Assembly (NCBI GenBank): GCA_900543105.1
Contig: UQQA01000045.1
Span: 1-16,765, forward strand
From: an uncultured Ruminococcus sp.
GTDB taxonomy: Bacteria > Bacillota > Clostridia > Oscillospirales > Ruminococcaceae
Reading direction: 5' to 3'
Length of the DNA: 16,765 nucleotides
In this document: piece after piece, positions 7,393 through 14,408 of the stretch
How positions within the stretch are numbered: the stretch's first letter is position 1
Layout: every line of letters begins with the position of its first letter
Made by a program: the position numbers and the translations under genes
The notes under the pieces: generated by a model
Databases searched by the model: none
What the model saw: the letters and a program-made list of their open reading frames with translations, nothing else
Told to the model about the DNA's origin: nothing

Positions 7393-7402
7393 AATAAAGT
7401 AA
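6980..7402 (+). CDS. Small heat-shock protein Hsp20, copy 2
   Basis: Encodes the same 140-residue alpha-crystallin-domain holdase as copy 1, with the same motifs (LPGFEKEDI, EYKNGILILDLPK, C-terminal LEI). Its binding site AAGGAGGG is slightly closer to consensus than that of copy 1, so it may be translated more strongly. The 71-base gap before it (6909-6979) has no CIRCE, no clear promoter and no terminator, which argues for one two-gene transcript. A strong terminator follows at 7446. The near-perfect DNA identity points to a recent duplication or gene conversion rather than two diverged paralogues. Confidence 0.94.
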   Translation: MYGITPFEKKTYDLFNAFHDFEDNFFSGTALASCKTDIKDEGDKFVLEAELPGFEKEDIKLDLDGDNLVITAEHNTENDEKDKDGKYIRRERSYGSYQRSFDVSAVDVDKIEAEYKNGILILDLPKKAPTEPVAKRLEIK

Positions 7403-7445
7403 TATCCTCCCGCATTTCCAACACGAAGTGACCCCATAAAATGAG

Positions 7446-7489
7446 AATCGTCCGCCGCAGTTCGTTCTGCGACGGACGATTTTTTATTT
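7446..7489 (+). terminator. Rho-independent terminator of the hsp20 pair
   Basis: Stem AATCGTCCG / CGGACGATT, extended by CGCAG / CTGCG across one A-C mismatch, with a TTCGTT-type loop and then TTTTTTATTTG. The T-tract contains the stop codon of the convergent DegV gene (7484-7486). On the minus strand the hairpin is followed by CTCATTTTATG, so it may also stop DegV transcripts, less efficiently. Confidence 0.93.
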
Positions 7490-8344
7490 GTTTTTCAAAA
7501 ACAATACCCCTATCGAACCTGCTCCGCAGTTGCTCGATATTGTTGCGGAAGCTTTCGCAACCACTACCTCGTCAAAACAGCAGAGCTTCTTCACCTCGGC
7601 TTTCACAGCGGCGAGCATCTCCACTCCGCAGCCTGCGTGGGTGATAAATACCCTTTTTCGGTCTATTGCCTTGCTGTGGCTGAGTTCGCTTCGGATATAG
7701 CTTCGTACAGATTTTCCGTAATCGCCTATTTCGAGAGTTTTCAGTGCGACCCGTCCGTTTTTCAGCGAAAGAACGGGGTGAATGAGCATCGCCGAGCAGA
7801 CCGTTCTTACCGCTTTCCCCGTAAGTCCGTTGCGGTAAAGATAGTCTGCGTTTTTAGCGATGAAGCTTGTCGATATGCACTCGCGGACGCGCGAACACTC
7901 CCGGATTATCTCCGAAGCCGAACAGCCGCTGTCGCGCATTTCGACCGCTTTTATTATCATAAACGCCATTCCCGATGAGAACTGCTCCGAATCGATAACG
8001 CTGATCCGTCCGCTGTCCCTGCCCATAAATGAAAGCGCCGTCTGCGCGTTGGTGTAGGAATTGCTGAGCCTGTCACTCAAAGAGATATGTATGATCTCAT
8101 CGTATTTTTCAAGCTGCCTGCCGAAAAAGATCTCATACTCCATCGGTTGGGGCGCGCAGGTCGCAGCCTTTACGCCTCCCCTTTCAAGGTATTCGATGAT
8201 GTTCTGCGAATCCACCTCGCAGCCGTCACGGAAGCGCCCCGTATCGGTCGTGATGTAAAAATACATTATCCCGACATCATGCACCTCAAAATATTCCTCG
8301 GGAAGATCGCAGGCACAGTCGGAGGTTATCCCTATCCTTTTCAT
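7484..8344 (-). CDS. DegV family protein (fatty-acid-binding type), divergent
   Basis: DegV/FakB-like protein of 286 aa, the usual family length. Family members bind fatty acids, and FakB presents them to a kinase, FakA. Landmarks: ITSDCACDLP at 6-14 (family TDSTADLP), the TCAPQPMEY region at 62-70 (family TSQPSPEE), SLSDRLSNSY at 88-97, VIDSEQFSSG at 116-125, and a C-terminal NCGAGSIGV at 272-280. That last motif normally reads HxGPG, so the histidine is Asn and the proline is Ala. Ligand binding may therefore differ. The ATG overlaps the hybrid kinase stop (ATGA), with GAGGTG upstream inside the kinase gene. No fakA-like gene is in the window. The family call is firm; the ligand is not. Confidence 0.88.
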   Translation of the reverse strand: MKRIGITSDCACDLPEEYFEVHDVGIMYFYITTDTGRFRDGCEVDSQNIIEYLERGGVKAATCAPQPMEYEIFFGRQLEKYDEIIHISLSDRLSNSYTNAQTALSFMGRDSGRISVIDSEQFSSGMAFMIIKAVEMRDSGCSASEIIRECSRVRECISTSFIAKNADYLYRNGLTGKAVRTVCSAMLIHPVLSLKNGRVALKTLEIGDYGKSVRSYIRSELSHSKAIDRKRVFITHAGCGVEMLAAVKAEVKKLCCFDEVVVAKASATISSNCGAGSIGVLFLKNK

Positions 8345-10428
8345 ACAAGCACCTCTTTTTTTCGTTCGGCGGCTTCTTTCTGCGGTTCGGCTGTCTTTAT
8401 GTACCGCTTCGGAAGATAGTTCCGCAGCATTTTGTCAAGCACCTCAACTTCGATAGGCTTCGCAAGGAAATCGTTCATTCCCGAACTGATGAACATCTCC
8501 CTCGCACCGTTGACAGCGTTCGCCGTAAGCGCTATTATCGGCAGACTGCGGAAATATTCTCCGCTTTGGTTTCGTATTATTTTAGTCGTTTCAACGCCGT
8601 CCATTTCGGGCATCATATGATCCATAAACACAATATCGAATTTTTCGGCACGGAGCATTTCGATCGCCCTCGCACCGCTTTCCGCAGTAAAAAGCCGCAT
8701 CCTGTATGGCTTCATAAGCCCTGCCGCCACTTTAAGATTGAGCGCATTGTCATCGACGATAAGGATTTTCGCCTCGGGCGCGGTGAATTTTATCTGCATA
8801 TTACGGCTCGTGACGATGTTTTCATTGTTGAACGCCGATACCGCGGATATTGAATAGAACGGCTTGTAAATGCAGTGGATATTGCTCGGCAAAGTCACTG
8901 CGTCTGCCCTCTCCTGAACGACATATACATTCGATGTTTCCGCAAATTCACTTATGAGCTTCGGGTTTTCCATATATTTTTCCCTGCTGACGAAAAGGTG
9001 GGTTATGCTCCTGCGCTCTGCCGCAGCTTTGAGTTTTTCGGCAGTATCGCAGGTCATTATCTCAACGTGAAGCATATCCTCCATCTTTTCAAGATTTCTC
9101 GCAGAGCGCCTGCCCTTGCCATCGGTGTCAAGGAATGCCGCCGCGCAGACATTCTGCGGCTCATTTACGGCAATGAAAGGCTCTCTGTCCTTAACTTTGA
9201 GCGGAATGACGAAGCGAAAATCCGAACCAACGCCATATTCGCTTTTCACGCTTATAAAACCGCCCATCTGGTCGATTATCCGCTTCGATATCGCAAGTCC
9301 AAGTCCGGTTCCCTCAACGGAGCGGTTTTTCTTTGTATCGACCCGGTAAAAGCTTGTGTAAAGCTTGTCAAGATGCTCCTCGGTGATGCCTATGCCCGTA
9401 TCTGCGACCGATACGAACAGATTTATGCCGTATTCCTGCCGCGTTTGTGAAACGGTGAGGGTTATGCTGCCCTTTTCCGTGTATTTTACCGCATTCGTCA
9501 TAAGATTCACTATGACTTGGCGGATCCGTGCTTCATCACCGATTATTCCTCTTGGAATATTCGGGTCGGCGTTGACGATGATCTCTATATTCTTGCTGCC
9601 GCGCCTTGTTTCCGCCATACTTATCGCCGCATTTATGGTCGAAGCGATGTTGAACTCATCGGGAACAAGCTCATATCTTCCCGAATCTATCTTGGAAAAA
9701 TCGAGGATATCATTTATTATCGCAAGCAGGCTTTCCCCTGCCGCACGGATACAGCAGCAGTTTGAGCGAACATTGTCGCTCAGGTCGGCTTCACGGAGAA
9801 CAAGCTCGCACATTCCGACTATCGCATTCATCGGGGTGCGTATCTCGTGGCTCATATTCGCAAGGAAATCCGCCTTGGAGTGTTCCGCTTTTTTAGCGTC
9901 CCGCACACTTTGGATTAGCATTTTTTCGTAGGTATTAAGTCCCTCGATGAAAATATAAAGCACGATGAGCGCCGTTATCATCATCGATATCCTGACAACG
10001 AATTTCGTTATCTCCGCACCGTTGGAAAGATTTATGTCCGTCATCGCAACAATGTGATGCATTACCCCCGACAGCACAAGCATTATGTACCAGAACAGCA
10101 GCTTTGTATATCTGTAAGCGGACAGAACGACAGCTATCTCAATGAACACTGCGACCGAATTATAAATGCTATCCTCCATGATACTGCAGGTAAAAACATT
10201 GATATAAGACATAAGCATAAGCACGGTCGCCTGCGCCTTTATCGGAACCTTCGGGTGAAAAGTCACCACCGTTGCGCCGCAGGCGAACACCGCTGCCATA
10301 AGGCAAACGCCCATGCACCAGCCTTTGCAGATGCTTATAATGCACATCGCAGCCGAGCAGAGTTCAAAGATGAACCATGCGCAGACCGCCGCCGTTTTCT
10401 TGTTAGTCAGAATGTTGACGTAATTCAT
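8341..10428 (-). CDS. Membrane hybrid histidine kinase with two receiver-like domains
   Basis: Sensor protein of 695 aa. The first 165 residues form about five or six hydrophobic segments with short loops, a membrane sensor with no large outer domain. HisKA has NMSHEIRTPMNAIVG (His194). The HATPase has NLMTNAVKY (308-316), DTGIG (343-347) and GTGLGLAIS (373-381). Residues about 425-535 look like a degenerate receiver: Ser481 sits where the phospho-Asp should be, though a late YKPF survives. A full receiver follows (about 552-672) with Asp559-Asp560, Asp603 in FMDHMMPEMDG, Thr635 and Lys657. There is no DNA-binding or Hpt domain, so output must go to another protein or be internal. It has its own promoter and is translationally coupled to the DegV gene. 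The signal is unknown. Confidence 0.92.
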   Translation of the reverse strand: MNYVNILTNKKTAAVCAWFIFELCSAAMCIISICKGWCMGVCLMAAVFACGATVVTFHPKVPIKAQATVLMLMSYINVFTCSIMEDSIYNSVAVFIEIAVVLSAYRYTKLLFWYIMLVLSGVMHHIVAMTDINLSNGAEITKFVVRISMMITALIVLYIFIEGLNTYEKMLIQSVRDAKKAEHSKADFLANMSHEIRTPMNAIVGMCELVLREADLSDNVRSNCCCIRAAGESLLAIINDILDFSKIDSGRYELVPDEFNIASTINAAISMAETRRGSKNIEIIVNADPNIPRGIIGDEARIRQVIVNLMTNAVKYTEKGSITLTVSQTRQEYGINLFVSVADTGIGITEEHLDKLYTSFYRVDTKKNRSVEGTGLGLAISKRIIDQMGGFISVKSEYGVGSDFRFVIPLKVKDREPFIAVNEPQNVCAAAFLDTDGKGRRSARNLEKMEDMLHVEIMTCDTAEKLKAAAERRSITHLFVSREKYMENPKLISEFAETSNVYVVQERADAVTLPSNIHCIYKPFYSISAVSAFNNENIVTSRNMQIKFTAPEAKILIVDDNALNLKVAAGLMKPYRMRLFTAESGARAIEMLRAEKFDIVFMDHMMPEMDGVETTKIIRNQSGEYFRSLPIIALTANAVNGAREMFISSGMNDFLAKPIEVEVLDKMLRNYLPKRYIKTAEPQKEAAERKKEVLV

Positions 10429-10481
10429 TTTCCCTTGCCCCTCTTGATAAGCCGAAGATATTTAACACGTTTTATGCTATT

Positions 10482-10510
10482 ATTTTAACATATATGACAT
10501 TAAATGGCAA
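10482..10510 (-). promoter_or_regulatory. Promoter of the hybrid kinase-degV operon
   Basis: TTGCCA (10505-10510), 17 bases, TAAAAT (10482-10487), with an extended TGT before the -10 box. Predicted start is near 10475, giving a leader of roughly 47 nt. The rest of the gap (10511-10620) is AT-rich with no further signal I can support. Confidence 0.7.
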
Positions 10511-10623
10511 CAATTTCAGAGCAAAATATTTTGAAATATAGATTTTTTGTGATAATTCTATAAAAATAAGGATATCAATTTTCCGACTTTTTGATTTTTA
10601 GCTTTTATTCGACAAGGTTCGAC

Positions 10624-10666
10624 CAATAAAAAAACAGCATCGGAACTTTATTGTCCGATGCTGTTT
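10624..10666 (-). terminator. Terminator of the MATE gene, overlapping its 3' end
   Basis: On the minus strand, AAACAGCATCGGA, a nine-base loop, TCCGATGCTGTTT, then TTTTATT. The 13-bp stem is perfect. The left arm encodes the last residues (NSIG) and the stop codon TAA (10648-10650) lies in the loop. Confidence 0.93.
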
Positions 10667-12021
10667 GCGATCTGTTTATTTTCCTTTGCTTTCTCATGAT
10701 ACGGATCGCTGAAAAATTTCCTGCTCATAACAAATCCGACCGCTGTTGTTATCACTTCCGTTATCGGATAGGTCAGCCAGAAATACTGCAAGCCGAAGCG
10801 TGAGAAAATATATCCGAGCGGCACGAACAGGAACACCGTTCGTATTATCGTCAGCACGGAGCTTTTGAAGCTTGCGCCGACCGCTTGGAAAAGCACCGGA
10901 TATGTCAGCGATGTTACGAGCGGGATAAAACTTATCCCGATTATATGAAAGGCATTTATACCGATAGAAATGACCTGCTCGTCCTTGGAAAAAAACCGGA
11001 GCAGCTGCTCGGGGATAAGCAGGAAGCACAGCGTTCCGATGACCATAAGCGCCATTCCGAAAACGACCGACTCTCTGAGCGTCTTTTTGCATCTTTCTAC
11101 ATTTCGTGCGGCATAGTTATAGCTTATCACGGGAACGATGCAGGTCTGCATTGCTCCGAGAGGGATAAATATCAGCGACTGCCATTTGTAATAAAGCCCA
11201 AGCACGGTTACCGCTGCGTCCGAGAACTCCGCAAGGATAACATTCAGTCCGAAAATATAGAATGTATAAGCCGACTGCATAAGGATATTCGGCAGTCCGA
11301 GGCGGAATATCTTCGCCGTATAGCTCGGGAATTTTTTCAGCTCGGGCGGCTTGCAAAAGCCCTTTTTCATTACGACGAGTGCCGCGGCTATCTGACCTGC
11401 GACCGTTGCCGTCGCCGCACCTGCGATCCCCATTTTCGGAATTCCGAACAGACCGAAAATAAGCAGAGGGTCGAGTATAATATTTATCACCGCACCGATT
11501 ATCTGCGCTGTCATCGGCGTTTTCATATCTCCCCTCGCCTGAAGTATCTTCGTCCAGACGCTTTCGAGGAAAAGACCGAAGCTGAAAATGCATACTATTC
11601 TGCCGTATGTAACAACATCTGCAATGACCTCGGGCGAGCTTGTCTGCGTTGCGGCGTAAGCTGGCATTACCGCATAGCACACCGCCGCAAATATGACCCA
11701 AAGAACCGCGGCGAGCGGCGTTCCCACGCCTGCATACTCGTTCGCCCTGTCCTCATGCCCAAGTCCGAGCTGTGCCGCCATTACCGTATTTATGCCAACG
11801 CCCGTTCCGACCGCGAGCGCTATCATCAGAAGCTGTATAGGATAAATTACCGACAGTGCCGTAAGTCCGACATCGGAATATTTTCCGACAAAAAGACTGT
11901 CAATGATATTGTAAAGCGCCTGAATAAGCTGTGCAAGCATCACGGGCGGCGCGATCTTAAGCAGTATTCGGCTTATCCTTTCCGTGCCGAAGTAGCCGTT
12001 GTCCTCTTTTAACTTTTCCAT
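10648..12021 (-). CDS. MATE family multidrug/Na+ efflux transporter
   Basis: Inner-membrane antiporter of 457 aa, expected to export drugs or metabolites using a Na+ or H+ gradient. Two MatE halves with about 12 hydrophobic segments are seen. The opening KIAPPVMLAQLIQALYNIIDSLFVGK is the classic family start, and the second half begins near LGLPNILMQSAYTF. I chose the ATG at 12019-12021, with GTGAGG about five bases upstream; a TTG at 12054 would extend it by 11 residues that lie at or upstream of the predicted transcription start. It stands alone between its own promoter and terminator. The substrate cannot be told from sequence. Confidence 0.93.
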   Translation of the reverse strand: MEKLKEDNGYFGTERISRILLKIAPPVMLAQLIQALYNIIDSLFVGKYSDVGLTALSVIYPIQLLMIALAVGTGVGINTVMAAQLGLGHEDRANEYAGVGTPLAAVLWVIFAAVCYAVMPAYAATQTSSPEVIADVVTYGRIVCIFSFGLFLESVWTKILQARGDMKTPMTAQIIGAVINIILDPLLIFGLFGIPKMGIAGAATATVAGQIAAALVVMKKGFCKPPELKKFPSYTAKIFRLGLPNILMQSAYTFYIFGLNVILAEFSDAAVTVLGLYYKWQSLIFIPLGAMQTCIVPVISYNYAARNVERCKKTLRESVVFGMALMVIGTLCFLLIPEQLLRFFSKDEQVISIGINAFHIIGISFIPLVTSLTYPVLFQAVGASFKSSVLTIIRTVFLFVPLGYIFSRFGLQYFWLTYPITEVITTAVGFVMSRKFFSDPYHEKAKENKQIANSIGQ

Positions 12022-12060
12022 AAGAACCTCACTCTTTACAGAATATTCTCCCAACGTTAC

Positions 12061-12089
12061 AGTATAATGATTAATTATTAACTTTTCAA
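12061..12089 (-). promoter_or_regulatory. Promoter of the MATE gene
   Basis: TTGAAA (12084-12089), 17 bases of AT-rich spacer, TATACT (12061-12066) on the minus strand. The start would be near 12054, about 33 nt before the chosen ATG. No operator-like inverted repeat stands out beside it. Confidence 0.75.
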
Positions 12090-12111
12090 GTATAATGCTG
12101 CTGCAGACAAA

Positions 12112-12163
12112 AGGGCAGAATAAAGCCGCCCTGCTCTATGAGATGCTCACAGAACAGGGCGGC
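12112..12163 (-). terminator. Terminator of the lipid kinase gene
   Basis: On the minus strand GCCGCCCTG (12155-12163) pairs with CAGGGCGGC (12125-12133), and the inner arms TGTGAG / CTCATA extend the hairpin. It is followed by TTTATTCTGCCCTTTTG, a broken T-tract. It lies 32 bases past the kinase stop codon. Confidence 0.75.
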
Positions 12164-12194
12164 AGGCAAAACAAAAAGATAAATTTATCGTACA

Positions 12195-13193
12195 TCACTC
12201 TGTCGGACCATCGTTCTCCTCGGAGTAATAATAGCTCGGGTCGGATTCATCACCCATCGGCTCGGGAACAACTTCGGCAGTTCCGCCGAGAATTTTGAGT
12301 GTCGGCGATGCAAACAGGCATATAGCCTTGTTCTTCGCAGTTATCTCCGCCCTTGTAACATCTCCGCCGAACTCGCCGTCAAGCGTCCACGGTATCGATT
12401 CGTCCGAGCTTACGACCGCTTTTCCCGTTTTGAAATAGTAGAAGCAATCCGCCTCAAGGTTTCGCGCAAGCAGAGCATTTATCGTCTGCTGAAGTTCGAT
12501 AAGGTTCTTCGGGTTCTTTATGAAAAGTCCCTCCATAATGCCGTCATTCATCAGCACGTCCTTGCCGCCAAGTCCCTTGAAACCGCCGACCGACATCGAG
12601 TTGCATATCATACCGTAGATGAACTCGTCCTCGATAACGTTTCCGTCATATTCGACCTTGACTTTGTACGGCTTCATACTGTTAAGGCGCTTTATGCTAA
12701 GTCCCTCTGCGATGTAAGCAAGGCTTCCGAAAACATTCTTCATCTGCTGTGAAGTGCCGTAGCTGACATCGGTAAAAGCGCCGAAGCCTGCAACGTATGT
12801 GAAGAATTCGTCATTGAAAGCGCCGATATCGACCTCTGCTGTTTCGCCCTTGACTATCTTTTCAGCCGCCGCCGTCATATTGTGCGGTATGCCAAGGCTC
12901 GAAGCGAAGTCGTTCATCGTTCCGGCAGGAATATATCCGAGCGGTATCTTTTCGCCGAGGTTCATCAAGCCTTTAATTGCTTCGTTCATAGTTCCGTCTC
13001 CGCCGCTGACAACGATAACATCGTGGTCTTTTCCCGTTTCCGTGATAACATTTACAGCGTCAAGCTTCGCCTGAGTCGGGTGAGCCGTGACTTCATAGCC
13101 TGCCTTTGTGAACGTATCGAGTATCTGAAGCAGGTGGAACTTTATCTGTCCCTTTCCTGCGTGAGGATTGAAAACAAAAAGCAATTTTTTCAT
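12195..13193 (-). CDS. DagK/YegS-family lipid kinase (diacylglycerol kinase catalytic domain)
   Basis: ATP-dependent lipid kinase of 332 aa; the soluble DgkB/DagK relatives recycle diacylglycerol into phospholipid synthesis, while others act on different lipids. The N-terminus FVFNPHAGKG (6-15) is the family opening. VVSGGDGTMNEA (61-72) is the nucleotide-binding GGDGT motif, followed by YIPAGTMNDFASSLGIP (87-103), and NDGIMEGLF (216-224) sits in the C-terminal domain. The acidic tail after about residue 308 is rich in Glu, Asp, Tyr and Ser and is probably disordered. I chose the ATG at 13191-13193, with AAAGGAG at good spacing; a longer frame to 13250 passes through a leader hairpin. Exact substrate is uncertain. 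Confidence 0.92.
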   Translation of the reverse strand: MKKLLFVFNPHAGKGQIKFHLLQILDTFTKAGYEVTAHPTQAKLDAVNVITETGKDHDVIVVSGGDGTMNEAIKGLMNLGEKIPLGYIPAGTMNDFASSLGIPHNMTAAAEKIVKGETAEVDIGAFNDEFFTYVAGFGAFTDVSYGTSQQMKNVFGSLAYIAEGLSIKRLNSMKPYKVKVEYDGNVIEDEFIYGMICNSMSVGGFKGLGGKDVLMNDGIMEGLFIKNPKNLIELQQTINALLARNLEADCFYYFKTGKAVVSSDESIPWTLDGEFGGDVTRAEITAKNKAICLFASPTLKILGGTAEVVPEPMGDESDPSYYYSEENDGPTE

Positions 13194-13241
13194 AAAAAGC
13201 TCCTTTCGGGGATAAGCCTTTCCCATTATGTCATTACAGCA

Positions 13242-13273
13242 ATGCCGCACGTTTTATTACGAATGTGCGGCAT
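13242..13273 (-). other. Hairpin in the leader of the lipid kinase gene
   Basis: A perfect 9-bp stem ATGCCGCAC / GTGCGGCAT with a 14-base loop. Neither strand has a good T-tract after it, so it is not a convincing terminator. It lies just downstream of a TATAAT, so it would form at the very 5' end of the mRNA, a place where hairpins often protect transcripts. Confidence 0.6.
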
Positions 13274-13285
13274 CATTTTATAATT

Positions 13286-13291
13286 ATTATA
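13286..13291 (-). promoter_or_regulatory. Probable -10 box for the lipid kinase gene
   Basis: A perfect TATAAT on the minus strand, 93 bases upstream of the chosen ATG. No good -35 box lies at 16-18 bases, so the call depends on the -10 box and the gap position alone. The gap from 13292 to 13353 shows nothing else, including no clear terminator for the DUF218 gene upstream. Confidence 0.4.
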
Positions 13292-13353
13292 GTCCGGATT
13301 TGTGTTAAAAGATACAGAAACAGGTGAAAATCAGACGAAATCCATGTACTTTT

Positions 13354-14130
13354 TCAGAAAAGGAACTCATAAACATTCCCGAATATCTCCCTCACCCAGT
13401 ACGGCGGAAGATATATCGGAACTGTCCGTGCGGCACAGCATTTTACGTCAAGTCCCTGCTTTTTCGCTATCGTTTTTGCACGGCGAAGGTGATATTCGTT
13501 TGAAACTATCGCAATCTCGCCCGAAATGCCTTTTTCTTCGAGCAGTGCCTTTGAAAAAGCCATATTTTCACGGGTGTTAGTCGAATTATCTTCAATGATT
13601 ATCCTCTCGGACGAAATCCCACGCTTTTCAAGCTGACGTTTTATACATTCAGCCTCGGAAATAAGCTCGTCCTCGCCCTTTCCGCCCGATGCGACAGCTA
13701 CAGCCTCGGGGTATTCTTCAAGGTATCGGCAAGCCGCGCTTATCCTCTGCATAAGCATTGGACTTGGGTTTTCCCCATGCACTCTGCACCCGAGAACGAT
13801 TATCGCCGCAGGGTCGGTCGGTTTGTCGTTCGCCGCCTTTATCATAAGTGCGGAAACGACCGCCGAAATTATGATGAAAACTACCGCAAGCGCGGCGATA
13901 ACGCAGAAAACCGCCCGTGCCGCTCTGTTCGTTTTTATCAGCGTGAAAATTTTCCCGTGGAAAACGGCAAAAAGCGCAAACACAGCTCCGCCAGCCATTA
14001 TAACGTAATTTCCGAGGTTAAGGTGAATGTTCGGGTTGAACAGCGGCGAAAGTCCGAACAGAAATCCGAGTAAGGATACTATGAAAAGTATCGTCCACCC
14101 GATGCCGCCGAAATTTATCAGCGTTTTCAA
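13354..14130 (-). CDS. DUF218 (YdcF/SanA/ElyC-like) membrane protein
   Basis: Protein of 258 aa with three hydrophobic segments (about 11-31, 40-57, 72-95) followed by a DUF218 domain. The domain begins AAIIVLGCRVHGENPS (108-123), has ASGGKGEDELISEA (147-160), then EDNSTNTRENM (180-190) and the conserved SNEYHLRRA (210-218). Relatives ElyC and SanA affect envelope integrity; the reaction is not settled. The start is the TTG at 14128-14130: it is the first usable codon, because an in-frame stop, that of the TSCPD gene, lies two codons upstream. No ATG occurs before residue 45. The binding site is poor, so translation may rely on coupling to the TSCPD gene. Confidence 0.85.
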   Translation of the reverse strand: MKTLINFGGIGWTILFIVSLLGFLFGLSPLFNPNIHLNLGNYVIMAGGAVFALFAVFHGKIFTLIKTNRAARAVFCVIAALAVVFIIISAVVSALMIKAANDKPTDPAAIIVLGCRVHGENPSPMLMQRISAACRYLEEYPEAVAVASGGKGEDELISEAECIKRQLEKRGISSERIIIEDNSTNTRENMAFSKALLEEKGISGEIAIVSNEYHLRRAKTIAKKQGLDVKCCAARTVPIYLPPYWVREIFGNVYEFLF

Positions 14131-14133
14131 AGC

Positions 14134-14388
14134 TTAAAGCTCTTCAAGAGCCTCGGTCAGAGCTTCGGCAAGCTGATCGGGGCAGGAAGTTCCCCTGCCG
14201 TTGCAGTCGATGCCTTTCATTCGGGAGATAGCTTCTTCCGCTTTCATTCCCTTTACAAGAGCCGCAACGCCCTGAGTGTTGCCGTTGCAGCCGCCCTGAA
14301 AGCTGACATTCTCAACAACGCCATTGTCGGAAAGCTCAACGGTTATTTTTTTTGAACAAACTCCTCTCGGAGTGTATGTGTATGTCAT
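14134..14388 (-). CDS. TSCPD domain small protein (TIGR03905-like)
   Basis: Protein of 84 aa matching the stand-alone TSCPD proteins of Firmicutes, which resemble the C-terminal cysteine-rich piece of vitamin B12-dependent ribonucleotide reductase. TPRGVCSKKI (6-15), GGCNGNTQGV (32-41) and CNGRGTSCPDQLAEAL (62-77) are the family blocks. Four cysteines (11, 34, 62, 69) could bind a metal or redox partner; this is inference. Function is unknown. AGAGGTGAT gives a strong ribosome binding site 20 bases after malic enzyme. Its stop and the start of the next gene are one codon apart in the same frame. Confidence 0.9.
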   Translation of the reverse strand: MTYTYTPRGVCSKKITVELSDNGVVENVSFQGGCNGNTQGVAALVKGMKAEEAISRMKGIDCNGRGTSCPDQLAEALTEALEEL

Positions 14389-14408
14389 TTTGGATCACCT
14401 CTTGATAA

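Noticed and set aside
10885..12012. A 375-codon open frame on the plus strand opposite the MATE gene
   Set aside because: It is the exact complement of a clear MATE gene, has no family motifs and is rich in Arg, Cys and His as antisense frames are.
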